Assembly (NCBI RefSeq): GCF_021869535.1
Contig: NW_026262659.1
Location: 1 to 64,000 of the forward strand
Length of the DNA: 64,000 nucleotides
Origin: Mytilus californianus
Lineage: Eukaryota > Mollusca > Bivalvia > Mytilida > Mytilidae
Direction of reading: 5' to 3'
Shown one piece after another: positions 34,109-45,530 of the stretch. The stretch's first letter is position 1; each line of letters opens with the position of its first letter. The position numbers and the translations under genes are program-made. Under the pieces are notes generated by a model. That model worked only from the letters and a program-made list of their open reading frames with translations, was not told the DNA's origin and made no database searches.

Positions 34109-37100
34109 TGTCTAATTAAAAATCATGAATTATGACAAGTGCTGGATTCTCTGATCTAAAAAAAATGCCGATTTATCAGGTTTTGACTTTTTAAGATTTA
34201 TTTAAAAAAAAAATCATGTCACGTCTCCTTTAATCGTGCTCGTTTCAATAAAACTAGGAGGAGTCTAGTTAACAACGGATAACAAGTCAGGTTATCGACG
34301 AAATGCAATTCAGGATAATTCCTCTGTTCGAACCATTGACTGATAGATACTGATGCCTCTATGTTCATATCCTAAATTCAGCCGCATCGCCTATTACCGA
34401 AAACGTAGTCATTGTATTTAGTAACACCCCTAATTATAACAATACATAAGTCAAATTCTACATCGCCCAAGTAAAAAAAAAACGTTTCGAATAAATTGAA
34501 CTCGGAATTTAGTATTTCTTAAATCTGTTATCAAATCAAAGTTCCTATAAAAACAACACAATTTAGTTCAAACATATTTATTGTCCAGAGAACAATGAAT
34601 TTTACTGTCTAGAAAACAATGGCAATTGGGTCAGACACAAGTGTTGATCATATTGTCATTGTTTTTGTTACAATTCAATAAATCTGACAAACACACCATG
34701 ATACCTGATTAGGAACAAGCACATGCACATATAATGCAGAGGGGTTTAACTGATTACAAACACCATCCTCTCTTTCATAATCTTAATCTCTTAAATAACA
34801 AATAATACGTAAATGAATATACTATTAAAATAAGAAAAAAAATCACGTTTGTCATACAATTAAAAAATAACGTTATAAATTTCAAGCGTCTGAAGCGCTT
34901 TTTGTGGAAATATCGGATAATAATAACACAAGTTGATTTAGTGTACAAATGAGATTTATCAACCAACAGGTATGAAGAGCTGTGATGCATTTGTGATAGT
35001 AATGACTCAAATGAGATGTATAGTAAATGACATGACTGCAACCAAGCAAGTCCACAGAATAGATATATACGGCAAACACGATGTTCCTCAAAGATAAACT
35101 TCTCCAATTAGAAATGTACGGGAAGCTATATTAAACCTGACTTTGTAAATTGGTAGCTCCAAGGGTTGAAATGTGCAATTTAAAATTATAGCATCAGTAG
35201 GAGCCATCTTTCCGACTAAGAAAAATTACTTGTGACACGGTTTGATTCTTATTCACTAGCAAAATACTTAAAAAATGGTTGAGACATTAAAGGTTGATAA
35301 GTCGTCATTTAAAAAGGTTATTATCCATAATTTGAATATCTTATAACTTCAACACGCTCTCAAATGTATCTGAATGGGGTCGTCAGTATTTAGCATAAAA
35401 AAATATATTTAAAGCGCTTATGTAGACTGTTATTATGATGAAAGAAAAACAACATCGAAGGAATTCCCCCCAAAGAGAATGATGTATTTGTAACCCTATA
35501 CTATTTAACAAGTTCGTGAAACTGAAATATACATCTGACTCAAATATATTATATCTTTACAAAACCTTTCATATGGTTGAAAATGGAATCTGCAGTATGT
35601 TGATTAACTGATGGCTTTTCTACAGAAGAATGTGTCATACTTACAAATATCTCATTAACTATAGATATCGTAAAACGATAACTACACACCTGCATACCCC
35701 GTTATGATATCATTTAAATGCTAATTCTTTTTAAATCGTTTATCATATCATCTTATAAATAAGGCATTTCAAAAACTACAAATTTACTGGAAACAGAAAT
35801 AGTTAGCGAAATTCATAACGTGCTGTTATCATTTTTTTTTTATATAAATCTTGTGATTTATGATTTATCGTTACATATATATATCACATGAAAATTAACT
35901 AAAGGTATTCGATGACAAATAGTCAATGGTTTGTTAATAATTTTGCAGAGTCAAGTTTATTTCGTCTCTAAAAGAGAATTGTGTTTTGTATTAGCAAAAT
36001 ATTAAGGTTTCTAATCTTTAATTTACAAAAAAGAAAACAAACAAAAGGGAATATTTACATATTTCAAAAATCACTACTAAAACAAATGTGTGATTTCCTA
36101 AAAAGTCGGTTAATGGAAAAATTTACTGAACCGTTTGTCGTATTAACTGTACTTTTCTACTTTTCTGCGCGTTTTTGTTATAATAATGCTTTATTGATTT
36201 TTTAAATTTTTTTGGGCAAACAAAAAGAAGCTATGCTGGAGTTTTGGAAATAACCTCTAAGATTTGTTTAACCAAGCATTTAAAATAATTGTGCAATTTT
36301 AAACGATATTTTCACAACTCCAATATCTATCTTTTTATAACAGGACGTAAACAAGAAATGTATCAAATTTAAGGTCTCCTTTGAAATGAAATGGTTGAAT
36401 GTATGTTGCACACATATTGATTCAAACTATTTCTTATTGCACTTGTTTCGTACTCAAACGCTCATGCTGTATAATATTTTGTCATGGTTTATTTTCAACA
36501 ATATTCATCAAATCAACGTCCTTTTTTTATCAACTTGTGAATACATCGGTCTTCCTGTTTATTATTTTCCGAGCATAAAGAGATGTCAGAAATGGGCATA
36601 TGGAGCATGAAATTAAAGTATGTTTTATGTAATTTTGTAATACATATATAATGAAATTAGCACCTTAACAAATCAATCACAGTAACACTCAGAACAATAT
36701 AAAGTGGAGGAGAAATTCTAGATCAAAATGTATGCTGTAGGCCATCATTCTTAAAGAAAAGAACTCCATCCTTAACTCCATATTATACACATTTTTTTTA
36801 CGGATGTAAGTGCTAAACATTTGCAAAACGGACGCTTTGTACCCTGCACGGAAATTATACGTATAAAATCAGAGTTTTTTCGCATAAAGCGAACATTTTA
36901 CGTACGTTATAATGATGATTAATGAATGTAAGAAATGTGCTTAACAAGCGTCAGACATATTCTATACAAACGTAAGACATGCGTTTAACAAACATTGAAA
37001 TATACGCTTAATAAACATTGAAATATACGTTTCACAAACTGAAAAAATTGGTGGCAAAAATGTACGTTTTAATAGATATAAATAGGCATCCAATTTATTT

Positions 37101-37113
37101 AGATCATTGATAA
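34109..37113. other. Unassigned 3-kb AT-rich stretch
   Basis: No named repeat or gene. A 110-codon open frame on the minus strand (34775-35107) and several shorter ones show no domain. Around 36960-37050 the phrase AACATTGAAATATACG repeats two or three times. Confidence 0.3.
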
Positions 37114-37420
37114 AAAGTAAAACAACAAAAATACCGAACTCCAAGGAAAATTCAAATCAATCGGAAAATCCCTTAACAATTGACAAAATCAAACGCTCAA
37201 ACACATCAAACGAATGGAAAACACTCGTCATATTACTGACATGGTACAGCTATCTCCATATGTAGAAAATTGATGGATTAAACCTGGTTTCAAAGCTAGC
37301 TAAAACTCCCACATGTATGACAGTCGCATAAATTTTGACAACAATGTGTAAACAAAACAAACATACATAATAGGTAAAAATGTCAAGAATAGGGGTACAG
37401 CAGTCAACATAGTGCTATAT
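37114..37420 (-). repeat. Family F copy, minus strand
   Basis: Shares AATACCGAACTCCAAGGAAA, AAACGCTCAAACACATCAAA and GACATGGTACAGC with 33259-33470. It continues with TGTATGACAGTCGCATAAA and ACAGCAGTCAACA, which match in reverse the 475-bp units at 56508-57690. Confidence 0.7.
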
Positions 37421-37501
37421 CTTAGTCATTATGAAAACAAACAAATATGTCAACAAAGAAAAACAAAATGACATACAGACAAAGCACATACGCAAAAATG
37501 A

Positions 37502-37715
37502 TTTGATTTGATTTTTGATTTTTGGTGTTTTAACGCCACTTTTAAGCACCGCTTTTGGGCTATTTCGTGGCGGCCAGTTTTTTTGGTGGAGGAAGCCGGA
37601 TTGCCCGGAGAAAACCACCGACCTTCGATAGGAAAACTGACAATCCTAGTCAATTAAGATTGGAGTCGAGTGCACCTGCACGAGCGGGGTTCGAACTCAC
37701 AACCTCAGTGTTGAC
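37502..37715 (-). mobile_element. tRNA-derived SINE, 5'-truncated, with 13-bp target-site duplication
   Basis: On the minus strand the element starts near a Pol III B-box-like GAGTTCGAACCCC (about 37687-37699). It continues through a central domain (GTCGGTGGTTTTCTCCGGGC, CTTCCTCCACC, TGGCCGCCACGAAATAGCCC, TGGCGTTAAAACACC) and ends in an (AATC)n-like tail. The flanks TACGCAAAAATGA at 37489-37501 and 37716-37728 are identical. The A box is missing, so the insertion was 5'-truncated. The central domain is conserved in molluscan SINEs as far as I recall; the exact family name was not verified. Confidence 0.88.
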
Positions 37716-37728
37716 TACGCAAAAATGA

Positions 37729-38675
37729 AAGACAAGAATAAAAAAAATGACTACAGCACAACAACACAATGGGTATCTTCATGCAAATATCCAAGCTGTA
37801 ATATGTCTGTTTTTTTGCATGTTAAACGTAATTTTCATTAGTGGTAAGAAATGTCTGTTTTATTACGAACTAAATTAAGACGACACCAGTTTATCGATTA
37901 TCAAATCTCGTAGCTCTATTAATTTACGATAACAAACGAAAACTGGGGAACTCGCATTAACACACAAAGGAGCAAGACCGGGTGCGTCGACAGGGTAAGA
38001 GTTTCTTTGTATGCATGAATCAACCGCCGTAAGAATTCATACTCCGTCAAAATGTAACAATCGGGAATAGGACATAATCGGTTATCTTCACATCAGGTGG
38101 CTGTACAACTATTTAAATATATAAGACCGCGAAAACATGTCGCTAGTGAGATGGAACTAGTGCAACTGTGAAGACTGTCTCAATTGAGTACTGATAAGAT
38201 ATAATGGTATTCGTGCATTTAATGGGAGAAGGTATTAAAATTGAAAGTGGTATTATATATAAACTGGTCTGAGGTATAGACTAATCCATGAAGCAGCGCT
38301 CTTTATTTTGTTGTAGGTATAAAATTAAATTCAAACTTCACGCATTGATGCATACTTTTGTAATATCTTATTTTATGACCAAAAAGTAATTTTTATTTTG
38401 CATTTAAAATAAATTTTGTCCTTGAGAAGACACATCGAAACACGATATTTAAATACTTTGTGCATTTATTGTAATGCAGTCTGCTTACAACGAAATTATA
38501 CTTGTATTAGGATATTTAAATGCAAATGACCGAGATTATACGTACTGTCAGCAAATTCAGATAAAAAAATTTTCATTTTGGTTCTTCCTTGAATTTATTT
38601 TTACATAAATCATTTGCATATGAAGTAATGGCTTCTTGAACAGGTTATTTCCCACATGAACAATTGTATTCATAT
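37729..38675. other. Unassigned stretch
   Basis: No gene or named repeat recognised. Confidence 0.25.
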
Positions 38676-38836
38676 AGATTCTACCACTGCATCGAGTGTG
38701 ATACGATATTTATCCACTCTAGACAGTAAAATTTTCAAATTTAAAACGCGAGGCTCGCCGAGCGTTTTAAATATTTAAAATTTAACTGTCGAGAGTGGAT
38801 AAATATCGTATTACACGAGATTTGGTGGTGGAATCT
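38676..38836. repeat. 161-bp palindrome (fold-back)
   Basis: The arms AGATTCTACCACTGC... and ...GGTGGTGGAATCT are imperfect reverse complements. The inner parts pair better: ATACGATATTTATCCACTCT with AGAGTGGATAAATATCGTAT. The centre is GAGGCTCGCCGAGC. This layout resembles the palindrome at 20848-20956, though the sequence differs. Confidence 0.75.
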
Positions 38837-39677
38837 GTTTCTCTAATGATTTTCTAACAATATGCAGGCAAAGTTATTCCTTCTTTTCGAATGATCTGCA
38901 AAAAGATGTGTTCTTTCTATGTGACGTCATCAGACATGGTCGCCTTTTTTCATGCCGTCACAATAGGAAATTCAGAGGAAAGCAAGAACATTCGACGTCA
39001 TAATCGGATTTTAACCGATGATGAACTGAGATTAAACGAACCACACGTTGATTAAATTTTTTTTATACAATGGGTGCAGAAAGGAATAAATTGACGAAGA
39101 ATTAGAGAAACATATTTAATGTGATCTCAATGTAACTTATTATTCACATAAATGGTTTTTACCAATCACAATTTATATTTTCCAACCTTAAAGGGTCGCA
39201 AAGCAAGTAATTTTTTTCATATTAGTGTTATTAAAGTTTATTAAACTAAGATTCAGTTGAGACGATGTCAGTCATCTTATCATCGACTTTAATTTTCTCT
39301 TTTAAAGTTAGTCGGTGATTTTTTTTGATTTTTTTTTGATTATTTTTGTTGGCAATGAAATATAATTAAAGTCAAAATATTTTTAGGTTGAAATGAGAAA
39401 TTCAGTTCTTATGATTGATCAAGCCATCAGTATCCGACATCCATTCCTATAACATTGAAATAAATTGTACATAAATGACACAGTAAGTAATTTTTTTCGA
39501 TATAATTTAACAACTCTTTATAATTTCATGTACACTACAGTGATTATGCATTTTGCCATGACCACTCTCAATAATAGGCACAATTGCACACTCCACTCAT
39601 TTTAGAATAATGTTGGGTCACTCCTTAAGTATAAAGCAATGTATACTAAAGTATTAAACAATGAATGTATTTAAATA
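38837..39677. other. Unassigned stretch
   Basis: No gene or named repeat recognised; two GACGTCAT-type motifs are present around 38931 and 38995. Confidence 0.25.
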
Positions 39678-39802
39678 GGCACTCGAGCTTGGTTAGTACT
39701 TGGATGGGTGACTGCCCGGGAATATATCAGGTGTTGTAGACATAAAGAAATACCGACCGTGCGAGGCCCTTATTGTTAGTCAATGTCGTTAAACACCCAT
39801 AG
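39678..39802 (+). mobile_element. 5S rRNA-derived fragment, probably a 5S SINE remnant
   Basis: Bases 39678-39741 match the 3' half of animal 5S rRNA: GGTTAGTACTTGGATGGGTG, ACTGCCCGGGAATA, TCAGGTGTTGTAGAC. The region corresponds to the internal promoter C-box end and the 3' stem. The 5' half, including box A, is absent, so it is not a working 5S gene. It is followed by a non-5S tail (CCGTGCGAGGCCC, GTCGTTAAACACCC) that reads like a SINE body. It could instead be a simple 5S pseudogene. Confidence 0.75.
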
Positions 39803-40914
39803 CAGTTGTTTAACGCATAGCTCTGATTATTGTCCGGGTTTGGCTTTTCTTTTCGTCCTTTTTATAGTGCGTGATAACACTTTGCGACGGAATTCGATGT
39901 TTGCTGTACTACCGTTCATTTCAACGCACTTTATGACAACACCACTATACCAATCAGAATGCATTTTTTGCAATGTTTTAAGAAATGCTTTTACTTTGTA
40001 TCCATGTATTATTTGTAAAACATTAAATGTTTTAAAAGGGCGTATTTTCTGAATAAAGTCAATAATTATGAAGACTTTTGACTCCCAAACTTTCTATTGC
40101 CTTAAATACGCAAATAAAAGTTCCGAATACTATACCAATATAAAACGACATGTTTTTAAAATTATAGCAAAACTTTTGGTTGACAAATTTTTTTTCATTA
40201 TTGCAAAAAATTAACTAAAAATAATTGTCATTTTCTCCCTACCCAGTTTACCCCTATTACTTATTATGATGTGCATCGGTTATAGTTTTTGAAGCTTACG
40301 CAATTTGATTGAATTAAGTTATTATTAGTTTACCTTTAAACTGCTTATATTTTGATACACGTGTATTGATTAAATCAGAACATGCATGAATGTATACCGT
40401 AACTTAAATGACCTTCAAACTGGACACAGGACGAGTCCATATTATTTTTTTTTATCAATGAAACTAAAGGTATGAGAGGTAAGAATTGCCACTTCTAATA
40501 TTTTTACAAAATTTTCCACGTAAAGAGTAGATAAGTTATTTTTAAAGGCCCATTCCAGAGAAAAAATGGAAAGTTTACACATCAGATGTTTTATTTTATT
40601 ACACAAGTATTTTTCGAAGAGCAATGCCGAAATCATTTTACGCACGGCTACGCCAGGTAAAGTTATTGTTTATCTCAACAACAAAAAAACATTTTTCAAT
40701 CTCATTATAATATTCTAATTACAATTATTCCCAAACAAAGGTAGTCAGTAAATAAAGTCAAAATATGTCCGATCTGCCCATTTTTGGACATCAAAATTCA
40801 ATATGATCGTTTTAAGGTCAATTTCGACTACCTCACAAAATTTCTTAAGCCACTATAGTTGTATCAGTTCTTCAACGTTTGTATTAGGTTTTGGCCTTTC
40901 AAATATTTTGGCAT
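39803..40914. other. Unassigned stretch
   Basis: An 89-codon open frame at 39783-40052 overlaps the SINE tail and shows no domain. Nothing else is assigned. Confidence 0.25.
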
Positions 40915-40985
40915 CGAGTATCGAGTATAAAGAGACATGATTTGATAAAAGTGTACATCTGGTGCAATAAAATTGGTACCATTAC
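40915..40985 (+). repeat. Family C module fragment
   Basis: GCATCGAGTATCGAGTATAA, AGAGACATGATTTG, ACATCTGGTGCAATAAAATT and GGTACC follow the same order as at 45440-45530. Confidence 0.55.
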
Positions 40986-41939
40986 TGTTAAAACAGATCA
41001 ATATAACAAAAACAACATCCAAACTATATGCACTTGCCCATAATGGGCATGTAGAAAAAGCTGTATGTAAAAAATAATTTCAATTTATACATTGATTATG
41101 CATAACAATATTTCCAGTAAAGTATGCCAAAAGTCACTACACACAGAAGCCACCATTTTTTGTTGATGAAAACAACACATATCGTCGCAGAGCTTTTAAA
41201 ATGTCGCATATGACTTGTTTTAATAAATCTTTTTTTTCAACCAACCGGCTTGGCGGAAAGAATCTCTGATATTCCAAAATACTAAACATTTAGGCTTATT
41301 AAAACATTTTAAATAATCATGTGACAAAATTGCCCATCTCAATTGCTTGTAAAGTTTGCTTCCAAAATGTTGTATAATGGCTTTGGAAATCAAAAACTTA
41401 TTCATGTCTTTATTTCTTTGAAACTAATGTTCGTTTTTAGTGCCATCCAAATATTCTGAGTTTTATTTCAAAACCATTTACAAAAATGTTCAAGTTCACA
41501 TACGACTTTTTGAAAGCAAACATCTCAACCAAATTTTCAAAGCCTATTTATGAGATTTTGTTGTTGTTGCAAAAAACGTAATTTACTATATTTGGAAGCC
41601 ATATGCCTAAACTGTTCATTCAATATTTTCTAATTTAATTAAGAGGGATGTCCAAAAACAAACTATGTGAATTTAATTTTTTATACTGCATTTAATATTT
41701 GATGTGGTGACCAATTTTAGATATTCGATCTATCTAATATTACTCAAGTCGGTTCTTCCTTTAATAATTATGATGTTGTTTGCCTTTTACACTTATGATT
41801 GCTTTTATTTTTTTGCTGGTCTTTTATTTTATTATTACGAATGTGTCTGTCTTGTATTTTTTCTTTTTGGGATGTTCAATAGTCAAATTGCTTTCACTAC
41901 AAATTTACCAGATTTTGAAATAATTTTTTTTGTAATATT
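40986..41939. other. Unassigned stretch
   Basis: No gene or named repeat. Around 41037-41051 there is a short near-palindrome, TGCCCATAATGGGCA. Confidence 0.25.
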
Positions 41940-42185
41940 TTATTTTTCATGATGAAACATGTACCAGATTTTGAAATGATCATTTTCATTGGATTTGCCT
42001 GAATTTTGTCTTACCATTATCAAAAGTATGAAAAATGTCTGACTTTGTCAGAGCAGATTATTAATATTCTAAATTGTCTGAACAGATTCTGAGCAAAGTC
42101 ATTTTGTCTCGACATAATCTCAATGTACTTAATTCTTCTGAGCAAATTCTCAGCATACTAAAGTTCTCCAAATCATTTGCGGTGG
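41940..42185 (+). repeat. TCTGAGCA/TCTCGACA-rich stretch
   Basis: TCTGA(A/G)CA motifs recur at about 42050, 42077, 42088, 42139 and 42150, with GTCTCGACATAATCTCAATG and GTACTTAATT. The wording echoes the subterminal repeats of the CACTA-like element at 7.2 kb but is only loosely similar. Confidence 0.35.
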
Positions 42186-42539
42186 ACTCTGTATATTCTG
42201 TAGAACGGAGTTTAATAGAGGTCAAGATTTAATACACTTGTTTTAAGTAATACATGTATGATGAAATTCGGGAGTGCGGATTGCTGGATGAAAATTTAGG
42301 CGATCGGGAAATGATGGTAACCCTTTTATGTAATGAGCTCTTCCCATAGTTTTTAACCCTAGAGCTTTCAAACTTTGCAAAATATTTGTACCATGTGCTC
42401 TCCTTTTATTGATTCATTTCGGATTTATTTTACAGATTTGAAGAGGTTGAAACTTCGTGATTCACGTATGATGAACGTATGACCAATATGACACCGTTGT
42501 TTCACGAGTCCAAATGAAGCAGATTTAAGCAATTATGGT

Positions 42540-42790
42540 CACAATAAGAGCTTTAAAAGGCTCCGAAACTGCATGATGTGTAACGGCCTGATTCATAATA
42601 AAACAATAAACGAAATCCAAATATTGCAGAAACCAACACAGGACAACCACTGAACTACAGGCTCAAGAATCAGGACGGGCATATATAGCATGTGGCGGGG
42701 TTAAACGTGTTTGTGAGCGATCAATTCCCCCTAACCTTAGTCAGTGGTGTGACAACAGAACGTAAGAACAAACTAAAAAACAGTTGGGAT
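42540..42790 (+). repeat. Family B fragment
   Basis: CGGCCTGATTCATAATAAAA, GCATGTGGCGGGGTTAAACG and GTCAGTGGTGTGACAACAGA match 2340-2550. Confidence 0.7.
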
Positions 42791-42974
42791 TGTTTGAATC
42801 ATCAGATCGACACAAAGCTCAAAAAAACAACTTGCATACAAAATAAAGACACACACCCTTTACATGAAAAGTTAAAAACTTAGTGTTTAACAACAAACAG
42901 AGAGATGAAAATGTAAAAAACTGAACATTCCATTATCGGAATTTCGGGTTTGTGTAGGACACGCTATAGGATGC

Positions 42975-43430
42975 TTAAACATATAAAAAAGAAGATGTGG
43001 TATGATTGCCAATGAGACAACTCTTCACAAGAGACCAAATGACACAGAAATTAACAACTATAGGTCACAATACGGCCTTCAACAATGAGCAAAGCCCATA
43101 CCGCATAGTCAGCTATTAAAGGCCATGAAATGACAAATGTAAAACAATTCAAACGAGAAAACTAACAGCCTAATTTATGTACAAAAAAATAAAAAAAGAA
43201 CGAAAAACAAATATGTAACACATCAACAAACGACAACCACTGAATTACAGGTTCCTGACTTGGGACAGGTACATACATACAGAATGTGGCGGGGTTAAAC
43301 ATGTCAGCGGGATCCCAACCCTCACCATAACCTGGGACAGTGGCGTTACGGTACAACATAAGAACGAACTATAAAAAATCAGTTGAAAAAGGCTTAACTC
43401 ATCAGATGGATACAAATAGAAATACATCTA
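42975..43430 (+). repeat. Family B copy, most complete in the window
   Basis: Runs from TGTGGTATGATTGCCAATGA, through CCGCATAGTCAGCTATTAAA and GAATGTGGCGGGGTTAAACA, to CAGTGGCGTTACGGTACAAC. It includes parts missing from the other copies. Confidence 0.75.
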
Positions 43431-44158
43431 ACAAAAATACAGAGTGGACGTGGCCCGGTACTTGTACATCCCAACAACAAAAAGACACTAAGTACAGATC
43501 TGAGAGTACTTGAAGTTACTGACAGCTAGTTCAAAGCCAATAACAACTATTAAAAAAATCATGCATCTATGACTTAATTATCAATCATTACACATCCAAA
43601 ATCCAATAAATTTAGTGTAAAGACGTCATAAACAGTCAGAGAAAAACATGACCTTGTGCAATGCGACGATACAGGTACCGACAGATTGTAGATCCAAGAA
43701 TGTGCATATGTATATAACAATAATATTTAGTTTGCTTTTAATTTACTGATAACAAAATCAATATTAATATTAATAAAACAATACTCAAAGATCTAATTAC
43801 AGTGTTGAATTGATAACCTTCTAGAATACGTTTACTTAAATGATCGATAAGTTTACCAGGATCGTTTCTAAATTTCCGGGCATAGTAAGCAACATCTCCG
43901 TAAAAATGAGGATGTGCTATCCCGTTTGAAATAAGTTTTCTACAGGTACAGCCAAACTTCAAAACCTAATCTTTATATCTATGGAAGAATTTAGTAAAGG
44001 TTTTAATTAATTTGTGGTAACAAAATCCCGGACTTAATAATTTACCAGTAATACATAGATTCATTAAAATCGAAAACGTCACAACAGACACGGGCATAGC
44101 GAACGAGTTGTGATATATATACACCGTAAGATGGTGCAAAAGGAACATCACCATCCAA
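43431..44158. other. Unassigned stretch
   Basis: Two minus-strand open frames (43738-43962 and 43966-44154) have no recognised domain and lie in AT-rich sequence. Confidence 0.3.
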
Positions 44159-45392
44159 ACAAGAGGCTCTCAAGAGCCTGAATCGCTCACCTGTTATTTT
44201 TTTTGCTTAAATCTTTCATCAATGATCATTTTTGCTGTTTACCCATATGTTCTTTTTTAGCCATGGCGGCCATGTTTGTCGATTGCATTAAAACTTCGGA
44301 TACAATTTATAAACTAGATATCCTAAGGAACATTTAGATGAAGTTTGAAGGTATTTGGCCCAGTAGTTTCAGAGGAGAAGATTTTTAAATGTTAGCAAAC
44401 TTGATGAACAAATTGTGTAAAATTGTCTTTAAAGGGCAATAACTCCTTAAGGAGTCAATTGACAATTTTGATCATATAAAACTTTTTTGTAGATCTTACT
44501 TTGCTGAACATTATTGCTGTTTACAGTTTATATCTATCTATAAAGATATTCAAGATAATAACAAACTAGAGGCTCTAAAGAGCCTGTATCGCTCACCTTG
44601 GTATATGTGCATATTAAACAAAGGACAAAGATGGATTCATGACAAAATTGTGTTTTGGTGATGGTGATGTGTTTGTAGATCTTACTTTACTGAACATTCT
44701 TGCTGCTTACAATTATCTCTATCTATAATGAACTTGGCCCAGTAGTTTCAGTGGAAAATATTTTGTAAAAATTTACAAAAATTTACAAAATTTATGAAAA
44801 AATTGTAAAAAAATGACTATAAAGGGCAATAACTCCTTAAGGGGTCAACTGACCATTTTGGTCAAGTTGACTTAATTGTAGATCTTACTCTGCTGAACAT
44901 TATTGCTGTTTACAGTTTATCTCTATCTATAATAATATTCAAGATAATAACCAAAAACGGCAAAATTTCCTTATAATTACCAATTCAGGGGCAGCAACCC
45001 AACAACGGGTTGTCAGATTCATCTGAAAATTTCAGGGCAGATAGATCTTGACCTGATAAACAATTTTACTGAGTCAGATTTGCTCTAAATGCTTTGGTTT
45101 TAGAGATATAAGCCAAAATCTACATTTTACCCCTATGTTCTATTTTTAGCCATGGCGGCCATCTTGGTTGGTTGACCGGATCACCGGACACATTTTTTAA
45201 ACTAGATACCCGAATGATGATTGTGACCAAGATTGGTTAAATTTGACCCAGTAGTTTCAGAGGAGAAGATTTTTGTAAAAGTTAACAGACGACGCCGGAC
45301 GACGACGACGACGACGACGACGGACGACGGACGACGGACGCAAAGTGATGAGAAAAGCTCACTTGGCCCTTCGGGCCAGGTGAGCTAAAAAG
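44159..45392 (+). repeat. Family J copy with a second J start nested inside
   Basis: Starts AGAGGCTCTCAAGAGCCTGA then TCGCTCACCTG. A second start of the same type (AGAGGCTCTAAAGAGCCTGT) lies at 44569, so one J element follows or sits inside another. GGGCAATAACTCCTTAAG occurs at about 44434 and 44825. The end is a strong inverted repeat, GCTCACTTGGCCC then GGGCCAGGTGAGC (45357-45385), followed by TAAAAA. The start motif GCTCACCTG is the inverse of the end motif CAGGTGAGC. Confidence 0.75.
45290..45341 (+). repeat. GAC microsatellite in family J
   Basis: About nine consecutive GAC units plus GGACGAC variants, at the same place as in the 26-kb copy. Confidence 0.85.
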
Positions 45393-45439
45393 GACAAATA
45401 ACAATAGGGAACGAAAAATCGTCCCTTTTGTCGTAAATT

Positions 45440-45530
45440 TTAGTGTGGAGTTTTCCTCGAGCATCAGTGAAGAGACATTTATTGTCGAAATGCGCATCTG
45501 GTGCAGAAAAAATTGGTACCTTTAATGTTA
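45440..45530 (+). repeat. Family C module
   Basis: GAGCATCAGTGAAGAGACAT, TTATTGTCGAAATGCGCATC and TGGTGCAGAAAAAATTGGTA. Its reverse complement is recognisable in each 540-bp satellite unit (CATCACTGAAGAGACATTAA, TTGTCGAAATCCGGATATGG on that strand). Confidence 0.7.

Noticed and set aside
34775..35107. 110-codon open frame on the minus strand
   Set aside because: Composition is dominated by Leu, Phe, Ile and Lys as expected for AT-rich noise. It has no ATG start in frame at its beginning, no domain and no splice context.
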